NCBI GenBank assembly: GCA_003248775.1
Contig: QFQX01000095.1
Coordinates: 1 to 5,558 of the forward strand
Direction of reading: 5' to 3'
Length of the DNA: 5,558 bases
Source: Shinella sp.
Lineage (GTDB): Bacteria; Pseudomonadota; Alphaproteobacteria; Rhizobiales; Rhizobiaceae
In this document: positions 1-5,502 of the stretch, piece by piece
How the letters are laid out: each line of letters starts with the position of its first letter
Position numbering within the stretch: position 1 is the stretch's first letter
Translations under genes and position numbers: made by a program
The notes under the pieces: model-generated
What the model was told of the DNA's origin: nothing
Databases searched by the model: none
Seen by the model: the letters and a program-made list of their open reading frames with translations, nothing else

Positions 1-493
1 CATGAAGCCAGCCGTCGAGATATTGTTGCCGCTGCGAACGAACAAGCCGTTCAAGCTCCTTGGCAGACGGACCATAGATTTTGCGATCCCGGCACCAGAG
101 GAACACCGCCTCAAGCATGGCGCTGACGGATTGTCCGGACGGGCAAAGCTCGCCGATAATCCAATAAGAAAGCGCTTCGCGGTCCTGTCGCGTCATGCGG
201 CCAAAGCCGAGATACTGCAAAATCTCGGCGCAATGCCGACGGGCTGTTCTCCCGCCGAAATCATAGCTGGACAGTTCGTCGGCTGGGACGCCGATCTGCT
301 CGGCCAGATATTTGGCAGCTTCGTTCGGGATCAATGTGCCATCGTCAGCGAAGAAACCGCGAGCGCTGAAAAACTTCAACTGCGAGGCTAAGCCGAGCCT
401 CGTCGCGGCCGGTTTGGAATTGATGAAATCAATGTCGGCGAAGCTCAGGCTCCATTGAGCGACAATGTCCGAACTCGAAATACCCGTACTCAT
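1..493 (-). CDS. tnpA: Tn3-family transposase, N-terminal part (runs off left edge)
   Basis: Reading the minus strand from an ATG at 493-491 gives 164 codons without a stop up to the window edge, so the gene is cut off at its 3' side. Tn3 transposases usually have about 990 residues, so roughly one sixth is seen. The translated segment has the features of the N-terminal domain (DUF4158 type) of this family: LSFADIDFINSK near residues 16-27, TRLGLASQLKFF near 31-42, YDFGGRTARRHCAEIL near 77-92, ELCPSGQSVSAMLEAVFLWC near 115-134 and YGPSAKELERLVRSQRQ near 140-156. This domain is thought to help bind the transposon ends; the catalytic DDE core would lie outside the window. The start is supported by GAGGAG at 506-501, seven bases upstream of the ATG. 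The plus-strand reading frame at 2-391 is its shadow. The family assignment is from remembered motifs and is firm; which Tn3 subgroup it belongs to is not clear. Confidence 0.93.
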   Translation of the reverse strand, partial: MSTGISSSDIVAQWSLSFADIDFINSKPAATRLGLASQLKFFSARGFFADDGTLIPNEAAKYLAEQIGVPADELSSYDFGGRTARRHCAEILQYLGFGRMTRQDREALSYWIIGELCPSGQSVSAMLEAVFLWCRDRKIYGPSAKELERLVRSQRQQYLDGWLH

Positions 494-497
494 AAAA

Positions 498-518
498 GCG
501 CTCCTCAAATTGGAGCGC
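498..518 (-). promoter_or_regulatory. Hairpin over the transposase ribosome-binding site
   Basis: A perfect 7-bp inverted repeat (GCGCTCC at 498-504, GGAGCGC at 512-518) with a 7-nt loop lies directly in front of the transposase ATG. In the transposase mRNA the downstream arm contains the GGAG core of the ribosome-binding site and is followed by UUUU and then the start codon. It could therefore hide the ribosome-binding site, or act as a small intrinsic terminator against transcription reading in from outside. Both are known ways for mobile elements to keep transposase scarce, but the role here is inferred. Confidence 0.6.
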
Positions 519-529
519 AATGTCACGAC

Positions 530-567
530 CGGGCACTTCTCGGGTCAATCCTCCACGCCGTGTTCCC
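530..567 (-). repeat. Candidate right terminal inverted repeat of the Tn3-family element
   Basis: Tn3 elements usually end in inverted repeats of about 38 bp that begin with a G run. Upstream of the transposase start, the only suitable outer end is the CCC at 565-567, which reads GGGAACACGGCG from outside inward on the minus strand. A 38-bp repeat would then cover 567 to 530. Homology to the disrupted NYN gene begins within a few bases on the other side (about 572), which fits a junction here, and 568-572 (ACAAC) would be the 5-bp target duplication. The partner repeat is outside the window, and the usual inner TAAG-like end is not evident, so this is tentative. Confidence 0.35.
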
Positions 568-571
568 ACAA

Positions 572-1206
572 CGTTCTGCGAGTTGGCCAAAATCGCAGCT
601 TCGGGCCGACTGGGCCTGCTTGAGCATTCACTCCAGCCTATACAACAGTTCGCCTATACGTCGGGCAAGAACGCCACCGACGGCGCGATGATCATCGACG
701 CCATGGACCTGCTTTACACTGCACGCTTCTCCGGTTTCTGCATCGTCTCAAGCGACAGCGATTTCGCACGGCTGGCGGCGAGGATCCGTGAACAGGGCGT
801 CACTGTCTATGGCTTCGGTGAACGCAAGACGCCGAGGCCCTTCATTACGGCCTGCGACAAGTTCGTCTACTTCGACGTGCTGAAAGGACTTGGAGAGGAA
901 GCGCTGGCAACGCCCGCCGCACAGGAAGAAGCGAAGGCAAAGGCGACAAAAAACGCCAAGGACAAAATCTTGCTCTCAATGTTGCAGACCGCCGTCACGG
1001 CCGTCTCCGATGAAAGCGGCTGGGCCAACCTCGGTGCAGTCGGCAGTCACGTCGCGAAACAATCGCCGGAGTTCGATTCCAGAAACTTCGGCTTTGCCCG
1101 CCTGAGCGATCTCGTCGAGGCCACCGCAAAGTTCGAACTGGATCGATCCGGCAAGGTGCAAAAGGGCATCCTCATACGCCCGAAGACAAAATCCGACGCA
1201 CGATAA
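572..1206 (+). pseudogene. NYN-domain (PIN-like) RNase with LOTUS-type C-terminus, 5'-truncated and frame-shifted
   Basis: The intact stretch from about 616 to the TAA at 1204-1206 encodes most of a NYN domain: LLEHSLQPIQQFAYTSGKNA, IIDAMDLLYTARFSGFCIVS, SSDSDF and TVYGFGERKTP, all typical of bacterial DUF88/LabA-like proteins. A charged Ala/Lys linker follows, then about 75 residues resembling an OST-HTH/LOTUS RNA-binding domain (LLSMLQTAV through GFARLSDLVEA to KGILIRPK). Family members normally begin with an IDADN motif carrying the first catalytic aspartate, then a Y-G-(D/N)-W segment. IDADN is absent. A recognisable remnant of the second part, W-P-K-S-Q-L-R-A-D-W at 584-613, lies in a different frame, so a frameshift occurred around 614-619. 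The ATG at 520 opens the downstream frame but lies in presumed transposon sequence and is probably fortuitous. The gene was probably a single-strand RNA nuclease, now inactive after transposon insertion. A shortened product made from an internal start cannot be excluded. Confidence 0.75.
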
Positions 1207-1225
1207 TCCCGCTCACCATGCTCTC

Positions 1226-1231
1226 AGGAGG
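1226..1231 (+). promoter_or_regulatory. Strong ribosome-binding site for the 1237 gene
   Basis: AGGAGG, within the longer purine run AGGAGGAGG (1226-1234), sits five bases before the ATG at 1237. It fixes that start and argues that the unknown gene is actively translated on its own. Confidence 0.8.
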
Positions 1232-1236
1232 AGGCA

Positions 1237-1914
1237 ATGGAAAATGATCTCGATCGCATTTCGACGGATCTGGTCAAATCGCTAAATCGTGGCGAGCTGA
1301 CCGATCTTGGCGCGACGATCGGCGATGTGGCGCTGGATGGCATTATCGGTTCTGGTGCGCTGGATGGTGTCCCCGTTCTCGGAACTATGGTAAGCATCGC
1401 GCGCACTGGAAGCGCTATTCGGGACCTTGTTTTTCAACGAAAGGTGCTGGCCTTTCTCGCCAGCTTTGGGACGGAGACTGACCCCACGGCCCGACAAGAG
1501 TTTGTGCGGAAGATCGAAGAGCAAGACACTGGTCAGCGCTTTGGCGAAACCATCCTCCTCCTTCTTGAGCGCATGGATGATCTTTACAAGCCTGTGATCG
1601 TCGGACGGTTGATGGCTGCCGCAGCTCGTGGGGACATGCTTTTGAAAGAAGCATTGCGGCTTAGCAGGATTGTCGATCGTGCTTTCATCGAAGACCTTCG
1701 CCTCCTCCCCGAATTAGTAGATGACAAAGTGCAACCGGATGAAGCGGTGGCCGATGCCCTCTTCTCGGCCGGCCTGTTGAGCAACGTTGGCAGCGATGGC
1801 GGCACCTTCCTGAGTGTCGATGAAGGCGGAGAACCGGGCGGCACTATCTACTCCAGAAATCGCTACGCCCAGCTTCTGATAGAATTTGGCCTATCTTCCA
1901 GAAAGAAGACCTGA
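1237..1914 (+). CDS. Hypothetical protein, 225 residues, unknown function
   Basis: I cannot give this protein a function. The start is well supported by an AGGAGG five bases upstream. Residues 30-52 form a glycine-rich, fairly hydrophobic stretch (DVALDGIIGSGALDGVPVLG, then TMV), followed by a helical region with RDLVFQRKVLAFLASF, then GETILLLLERMDDLYKPVIV (about 104-123), a small-residue helix MAAAARGDM, and ALRLSRIVDRAFIEDL (about 138-153). The last 50 residues (DALFSAGLLSN, a Gly-rich turn, then YAQLLIEFGL) have the look of a winged-helix tail. From memory, proteins with this order of blocks are scattered across bacteria, often near mobile elements, and remain uncharacterised. It lies 30 bp after the NYN remnant and 43 bp before traD on the same strand, so it may be read with the transfer genes, but nothing ties it to conjugation. 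No signal peptide is evident. Cargo or host-interaction roles are possible but unproven. Confidence 0.85.
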   Translation: MENDLDRISTDLVKSLNRGELTDLGATIGDVALDGIIGSGALDGVPVLGTMVSIARTGSAIRDLVFQRKVLAFLASFGTETDPTARQEFVRKIEEQDTGQRFGETILLLLERMDDLYKPVIVGRLMAAAARGDMLLKEALRLSRIVDRAFIEDLRLLPELVDDKVQPDEAVADALFSAGLLSNVGSDGGTFLSVDEGGEPGGTIYSRNRYAQLLIEFGLSSRKKT

Positions 1915-1957
1915 CCAGGGCGAGTAGCTTCAGCGCAACTCATCGAAAGGAAAAATC

Positions 1958-2266
1958 GTGGCAAGGAAATCGATCGAACAGCGTCTGGCCGAACTGGACG
2001 CCCAACGCTCGGCGCTGAAGGCCCGGCTTTCGAAACAGGATCGCGCAAACGACACACGCCGCAAGGTGCTGCTCGGCGCGCTTGTCCTGCATCGCCTCGA
2101 AAACGCCAACGATCCGGAATTCACCAAGCGCCTCGGTGACTGGTTGCGCCGCGAACTGCCGAGCTTCCTCACCCGCGACAATGACAAGGCGCTCTTTACC
2201 GATCTGCTCGGGCCAGAATCGGCGAAGACGACACAGAACAGCAACAGCACGGAGGCCGCCTCATGA
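1958..2266 (+). CDS. traD: TraD-like conjugal transfer accessory protein
   Basis: A 102-residue protein that starts with GTG at 1958; AAAGG at 1946-1950 gives a seven-base spacing. The first 28 residues (IEQRLAELDAQRSALKARL region) are predicted to form a charged helix or short coiled coil. They are followed by the DTRRKVLLGALVLHRLE block (about residues 33-49) typical of the small TraD proteins encoded just before traG in rhizobial and other alphaproteobacterial transfer operons, and a C-terminal DWLRRELPSFLTRDNDKALF segment. These proteins are thought to assist relaxosome or coupling-protein function; they are not the F-plasmid TraD ATPase despite the name. The stop codon overlaps the traG start in an ATGA arrangement, implying translational coupling. 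It is longer than the roughly 70-residue Ti-plasmid TraD. The family call rests on the helix motif and gene order. Confidence 0.85.
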   Translation: MARKSIEQRLAELDAQRSALKARLSKQDRANDTRRKVLLGALVLHRLENANDPEFTKRLGDWLRRELPSFLTRDNDKALFTDLLGPESAKTTQNSNSTEAAS

Positions 2267-3927
2267 GCCGGGCAATCCTTGCATGGGCCGCCTTCAAGAA
2301 CATGTTGCGTGCCGCCGCCCGCGATCCTCTATGGGCATTCGCCTCTCTGCTGACAGCTCCCTTCAGAATCTGGAAGCCGCTACTCGGCGTTCTCTTCCTC
2401 CTCGTCATGGCGCTGTTCGTCGTCGGCTTCGGCGGCCGGTTCGCGCTTCAGCAAATGGGCTTCGGCGTCGGCAGCATTCCGTTCATCGCGCTCGATCTCG
2501 TGACACTGCTGGTCCTCGTCTGGATCGTCTTCCGCCTCATCACCACTCCGCTGATTACTCATTTCGGGAATATGGCGGACGACACCCATGGCTCGGCCCG
2601 CTTCGCGACCAACAAGGAAGTCGCTCCCCTCACCCGCGTCGATACCGGCCTGCTGATCGGCCGTGACGGTAAATCGGGGAAGCTCATGCGCTATGACGGG
2701 CCGGCGCATCTTCTGACCATGGCGCCGACGCGAACCGGCAAAGGTGTCGGAACCATCATTCCGAACCTACTGACATCAGACCGCTCCGTGATCTGCGTCG
2801 ACCCCAAGGGCGAAAATGCGAAAATCGCCGGTCGTGCTCGCCAACAGTTCGGCCCAGTCCATGTCCTGGACCCCTTCGGCGTCACCGGCATGCGCTCGGC
2901 CGCCTTCAACCCGCTCGCCACACTCGATCCGGCCAGCCTTGATGTCGCGGAAGACGCCAGCACGCTTGCCGACGCCCTCGTATTCGATGAACCGGGTATG
3001 GCCGGCGAGGCCCATTGGAGCGAGGAAGCCAAAGCGCTGATATCGGGCCTGCTGCTCAAGATCGTTGCTGCCGAGTCACCGGGACGCCGCCACCTTGGTA
3101 CGCTGCGCGAATATCTCACAATGGCTCCAGAGAGTTTCACCGCCCTGCTCAAGCGTATGCAGGAATCCGATGAGGCAGGCGGACTGATCGCCCGTGCCGC
3201 AAACCGTCACCTCGGCAAGTCCGATCGAGAAGCCGCCGGCGTGTTGTCGGCGGCGCAGCGCCATACCCATTTTCTGGACAGTCCGCGCATGACAGCGGTC
3301 CTCGGCCGATCGGATTTCCGCTTTTCCGACCTCAAGCGCAACAACGTCACCGTCTTCCTCGTCCTGCCGCCCGATCGGCTTTCGACCTATTCGCGATGGC
3401 TGCGCCTCCTCGTCAGCCAAAGCCTGCTGGATATGGCCCGCGATCCGGCAAAGCCCGCAGTGCCGGTCCTCTACCTGCTCGATGAATTCGCCGCCCTCGG
3501 CCACCTGGCTCCCGTCGAGCGCGCCATGGGTCTCATGGCTGGCTATGGCGTCCAGCTCTGGCCGATCCTTCAGGACGTCCATCAGCTGCGCGCCACCTAC
3601 GGACAGCGCGCCGGCACCTTCCTGTCGAACGCCGGCGTACTTCAAGTCTTCGGCGTCAACGATCATGACAGCGCCCGCCTCGTCTCCGATCTGCTCGGAC
3701 AGGAAACGGTCGTGTTCCAGACCATGGCCCGCGCTCTCGATTCCGACAAATCGGGGATCTCCTACAGCCAGCAGCACACGGCCAGGCCATTGCTTACCCC
3801 CGACGAGGTGCGCAATCTGCCAACGCAAGGGCAACTGCTGTTCCTGGCGGGACAACGGCCGATCGTCGCTGCTAAGCTCGCCTATTATGCTGATCCGGAA
3901 TTCAAAGGGGCGTTTGATCCGGCATGA
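2263..3927 (+). CDS. traG: TraG/VirD4-type type IV coupling protein (conjugation ATPase)
   Basis: A 554-residue inner-membrane ATPase that links the DNA-relaxase complex to the type IV secretion channel and drives DNA export. Two transmembrane segments are visible near residues 36-58 and 72-95, with a short periplasmic loop. The cytoplasmic part starts with the family-typical HGSARFA (about 109-115), then a Walker A site APTRTGKGVG (154-163), the motif VICVDPKGEN (176-185), a Walker B site VLYLLDEFAALG (402-413) and the downstream LWPILQDVHQL motif (432-442). The all-alpha domain lies between roughly 220 and 330. It is shorter than Ti-plasmid TraG (about 640-660 residues) because its C-terminus is brief, but all core motifs are present, so it should be functional. 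The start overlaps traD by four bases. The gene ends 15 bp before the convergent regulator gene and no terminator is obvious in that gap. No relaxase, mating-pair or oriT sequence was recognised in the window. Confidence 0.96.
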   Translation: MSRAILAWAAFKNMLRAAARDPLWAFASLLTAPFRIWKPLLGVLFLLVMALFVVGFGGRFALQQMGFGVGSIPFIALDLVTLLVLVWIVFRLITTPLITHFGNMADDTHGSARFATNKEVAPLTRVDTGLLIGRDGKSGKLMRYDGPAHLLTMAPTRTGKGVGTIIPNLLTSDRSVICVDPKGENAKIAGRARQQFGPVHVLDPFGVTGMRSAAFNPLATLDPASLDVAEDASTLADALVFDEPGMAGEAHWSEEAKALISGLLLKIVAAESPGRRHLGTLREYLTMAPESFTALLKRMQESDEAGGLIARAANRHLGKSDREAAGVLSAAQRHTHFLDSPRMTAVLGRSDFRFSDLKRNNVTVFLVLPPDRLSTYSRWLRLLVSQSLLDMARDPAKPAVPVLYLLDEFAALGHLAPVERAMGLMAGYGVQLWPILQDVHQLRATYGQRAGTFLSNAGVLQVFGVNDHDSARLVSDLLGQETVVFQTMARALDSDKSGISYSQQHTARPLLTPDEVRNLPTQGQLLFLAGQRPIVAAKLAYYADPEFKGAFDPA

Positions 3928-3942
3928 CAGGAATACGCGGCT

Positions 3943-4110
3943 TCAGCTTTCCTGATCACGCTCGGCTTCGCGTCGGGTCAGCTCGTTCTCGACTGCCTCA
4001 CGGATGAACGCGGATATCTGGTAATTTCCGACGAGTGCAGCAATCCGCTCCTTCGTTTCTGGCGAAAGTCGGATTTTGGTTTCTTTCACATTGAGCGGCG
4101 GTCGTCCCAT
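3943..4110 (-). CDS. Small ribbon-helix-helix regulator, 55 residues
   Basis: The protein begins MGRPPLNVKETKIRLSPETK, continues with IAALVGNYQISAFIREAVEN and ends in a charged tail. A short basic N-terminus, a beta strand (ETKIRLS) and two helices, the second with SAFIREAVENEL, make a typical ribbon-helix-helix fold of the Arc/CopG type. Such proteins bind inverted repeats as dimers of dimers. The frame stays open upstream to 4269, but that extension (MVVVRLDEVLLHV...) crosses the promoter and operator region and looks non-coding; MGRPP is the usual beginning for this group. No ribosome-binding site precedes the ATG, while a promoter lies so close that the mRNA may start at the ATG itself. 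It is convergent with traG and divergent from the paralog pair at 4290, which it probably controls along with itself. An antitoxin role is less likely because no toxin gene adjoins it. Confidence 0.87.
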   Translation of the reverse strand: MGRPPLNVKETKIRLSPETKERIAALVGNYQISAFIREAVENELTRREAERDQES

Positions 4111-4116
4111 GAGAGG

Positions 4117-4127
4117 GGAATAAACGG
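4117..4127 (+). promoter_or_regulatory. Single operator half-site over the regulator's -10 region
   Basis: The 11 bases GGAATAAACGG recur exactly at 4186-4196, inside the large palindrome. The copy here covers the -10 box of the regulator's leftward promoter and ends seven bases before its ATG. This is a natural position for autorepression. Confidence 0.6.
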
Positions 4128-4145
4128 ACCCGTATATTTTGTCAA
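4117..4145 (-). promoter_or_regulatory. Leftward promoter of the ribbon-helix-helix gene (possibly leaderless)
   Basis: On the minus strand a perfect TTGACA (4145-4140) is followed after exactly 17 bases by TATTCC (4122-4117). Six bases then lead to the ATG at 4110. Transcription would begin at or next to the start codon, which fits the lack of a ribosome-binding site. The -35 box lies inside a small palindrome, TTTTGTCAAAA (4137-4147). The -10 match is only moderate (three of six). Confidence 0.6.
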
Positions 4146-4164
4146 AACAGGGATCTAAATGAAA

Positions 4165-4205
4165 TAATCGTCCCCATTTATTGACGGAATAAACGGGGAC
4201 GATTA
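4165..4205. repeat. 18-bp near-perfect inverted repeat, probable operator
   Basis: The left arm (4165-4182) and right arm (4188-4205) are reverse complements at 17 of 18 positions, around a five-base GACGG centre. Each arm contains AATAAA(C/T)GGGGACGATTA, read outward on opposite strands. The repeat overlaps the -35 and spacer of the rightward promoter and shares its GGAATAAACGG core with a third site at 4117-4127. A dimeric regulator such as the adjacent ribbon-helix-helix protein is the obvious binder. It has no poly-T tail and follows no gene end, so it is not a typical terminator. Confidence 0.8.
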
Positions 4206-4209
4206 CATT
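4181..4209 (+). promoter_or_regulatory. Rightward promoter candidate for the paralog operon
   Basis: TTGACG (4181-4186) and TACATT (4204-4209) are separated by 17 bases. They match the sigma-70 consensus at five and four of six positions. The -35 box and spacer fall within the inverted repeat, so a bound repressor would block it. The implied transcript starts near 4216 and has a leader of about 75 bases. Confidence 0.55.
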
Positions 4210-4222
4210 TCCCCTGCAAACC

Positions 4223-4256
4223 GGCTGGATGACGTGCAGCAACACCTCATCCAGCC
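4223..4256 (+). promoter_or_regulatory. Leader hairpin upstream of the first paralog
   Basis: GGCTGGATGA (4223-4232) pairs perfectly with TCATCCAGCC (4247-4256). After one C-C mismatch, GTG (4234-4236) pairs with CAC (4243-4245), leaving a six-base loop. The whole hairpin lies in the inferred 5' leader. A second GCTGGAT at 4270-4276, two bases before the GGAG ribosome-binding core, could pair with the same ATCCAGC (4249-4255), so two exclusive folds are possible. No T-run follows, so it is not a classical terminator. Confidence 0.6.
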
Positions 4257-4289
4257 TAACCACAACCAAGCTGGATTGGAGCTCGGATC

Positions 4290-4982
4290 ATGGCTGATTC
4301 CGACAATAGCAGAACTTTGCCCTCAATCACCCGCCGTAACCTGATTGCAGGGACGGCGACCTCTATGGTGGCGACAATGGCGACAGAGGCCTTTGGCAGC
4401 ACCGCCCCCAATCGACACAAGCCAGTAGAAGATGACCCAGCTGTACTGGGCTGGCGTGAGTGGAGGGCCGCACACGACCACTATGTTAAAGCGAACCAGG
4501 CGCTATTGGATCGTGAAAACGAACTGTACCGAACCACGGCATGGCCGGCTGTCGAAATTAAACGACCGGCCTTACGGTCCGGGGGCTTTTCGATCGGGAG
4601 TAATCAGGATTTAGACTACTACATAGCGAAGGGCTGGGTAGGTGTTGAAGCTCGCCCCGAGATCGAGGCCAAGCTGGCTGTCAAGCATGCAGAGTGGGAT
4701 CAAGCCGCTAAGCGGATGGGCTACCATCTCGCCAAACGTGCGGAAATGGAGGCTTGGAATAGGCGTTACAAACTGGCTGTGAGCCTTATGAATACTCCAG
4801 CGTTGTCACTCGCGGGCGCAACCGCAAAATTGCATTCGATCCTCGAAATGAAAATTCCAGTCAATCGACGTCATCCTAAATGGGGGCCTGTTGATCCGGA
4901 GTTCCGGGCGTCATTCGTGTCTCCGGAACTCGACATGCTGCTTGCGGACCTGGAACGCATCGGGAGGCGCGACCGTGGTTGA
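4290..4982 (+). CDS. Hypothetical protein with twin-arginine-like N-terminus (paralog A), 230 residues
   Basis: The ATG at 4290 has GGAG (4278-4281) eight bases upstream. Residues 11-18 (LPSITRRN) give a twin-arginine motif. A weakly hydrophobic Ala/Thr/Met-rich stretch follows to about residue 39, without a clear cleavage site, so Tat export is plausible but not certain. The body is helical and charged, with VLGWREWRAAHDHYVKANQA (about 52-71), a block of about 50 residues not found in its neighbour (AVEIKRPALRSGG to YYIAKGW), AEWDQAAKRMGYHLAKRAEM, and NTPALSLAGATAKLHSILE (about 168-186). The last segments recur in the next gene, showing that the two are homologous. From memory, similar small proteins with SITRRN-type starts occur in rhizobial accessory DNA without a known role. 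It overlaps the next gene by eight bases and lies downstream of the inferred repressed promoter. No enzymatic motif was recognised. Confidence 0.85.
   Translation: MADSDNSRTLPSITRRNLIAGTATSMVATMATEAFGSTAPNRHKPVEDDPAVLGWREWRAAHDHYVKANQALLDRENELYRTTAWPAVEIKRPALRSGGFSIGSNQDLDYYIAKGWVGVEARPEIEAKLAVKHAEWDQAAKRMGYHLAKRAEMEAWNRRYKLAVSLMNTPALSLAGATAKLHSILEMKIPVNRRHPKWGPVDPEFRASFVSPELDMLLADLERIGRRDRG
4318..4343 (+). repeat. 26-bp exact direct repeat, copy 1
   Basis: These 26 bases, which encode the PSITRRNL region of paralog A, recur without mismatch at 4991-5016 in paralog B, 673 bp downstream. The two genes are far more divergent outside it. Confidence 0.9.
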
Positions 4983-5496
4983 AACTCTGATGCCCTCAAT
5001 CACCCGCCGTAACCTGCTTTCAACCGCGGCGGCATCTATCAGCGCTTCGAATGTACCGCTCGCAGGCAGCACGTCTCCGCCTCTGCAGGAAGGTAATCAT
5101 AGTGACCCGGTCCTTCCACTCTGGGAGAAATGGTTCACGACCCACAAACATTGCGGCGAACTATGCCGGCAGCAACAACGGCTGGAAACAAGGCTGTTCG
5201 AAATCGTGCGTGATCTGGCCGACGACGAACGGGACGAGGCATGGAATGCCGCAGACGAGGCGCTCGGATACAGCCGCGCATGCCAGGCCGAAGCGGAACT
5301 CATGAATGAGGAGCAGTCGCTGGTAAAAGCCCTTTGGAACACCCCTGCCCGATCTCTTGTCGGCATAATCGCAAAGCTGCATTCAGTCGTCGAGTGTGAA
5401 GACCCCGGCGACACCTTGAAAATAACACCGTGGCCCGAGCTACGTTCTATCCTAACCGATCTGGTTCAGCTCAACGATAGAGGCCGTACAATCTGA
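4975..5496 (+). CDS. Hypothetical protein with twin-arginine-like N-terminus (paralog B), 173 residues
   Basis: I place the start at GTG 4975, because GGGAGG (4962-4967) lies seven bases before it and the resulting MVETLMPSITRRNLL mirrors the neighbour's N-terminus. The alternative ATG at 4990 would leave only five residues before the arginine pair. The twin-arginine motif SITRRNLL is followed by a weakly hydrophobic AAASISASNVPLAG segment, a possible Tat signal with a poorly defined cleavage site. The body shares with paralog A the pattern W..W...H at about 45-52, an acidic helix DEAWNAADEALGYSRACQAE, and NTPARSLVGIIAKLHSVVE. It is shorter because the block of about 50 residues in the middle of A is absent. 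The eight-base overlap with A implies a translationally coupled operon, and a strong hairpin follows seven bases after the stop. Function unknown; no catalytic motif seen. Export is inferred from the N-terminus only. Confidence 0.85.
   Translation: MVETLMPSITRRNLLSTAAASISASNVPLAGSTSPPLQEGNHSDPVLPLWEKWFTTHKHCGELCRQQQRLETRLFEIVRDLADDERDEAWNAADEALGYSRACQAEAELMNEEQSLVKALWNTPARSLVGIIAKLHSVVECEDPGDTLKITPWPELRSILTDLVQLNDRGRTI
4991..5016 (+). repeat. 26-bp exact direct repeat, copy 2
   Basis: This is the second copy of the repeat at 4318-4343, encoding the PSITRRNL region of paralog B. Recombination between the copies would delete most of paralog A and join its promoter and first ten or so codons to B. 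Confidence 0.9.
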
Positions 5497-5502
5497 AATG
5501 CA

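Noticed and set aside
2..391. Plus-strand open frame of 129 residues
   Set aside because: It is the antisense shadow of the Tn3 transposase, whose minus-strand translation shows clear family motifs.
455..691. Separate small gene of 78 residues
   Set aside because: It begins inside the transposase gene, and its 584-613 part is better explained as a frame-shifted remnant of the NYN gene.
3076..3855. Minus-strand open frame of 259 residues inside traG
   Set aside because: It is a shadow frame of GC-rich coding sequence; traG on the other strand carries all Walker motifs.
4165..4205. Inverted repeat as a rho-independent terminator
   Set aside because: It lacks a T-run, lies upstream of both divergent genes and overlaps promoter elements, so an operator fits better.
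4223..4260. Integron attC-like site, because GCCTAAC follows the hairpin
   Set aside because: There is no matching GTTRRRY partner enclosing the hairpin and no cassette structure or integrase nearby, so the core match is probably chance.
4111..4269. N-terminal extension of the ribbon-helix-helix protein to an upstream ATG at 4269
   Set aside because: It would translate through the promoter, the operator palindrome and the leader hairpin, has no family resemblance, and MGRPP is the usual start for this protein type.
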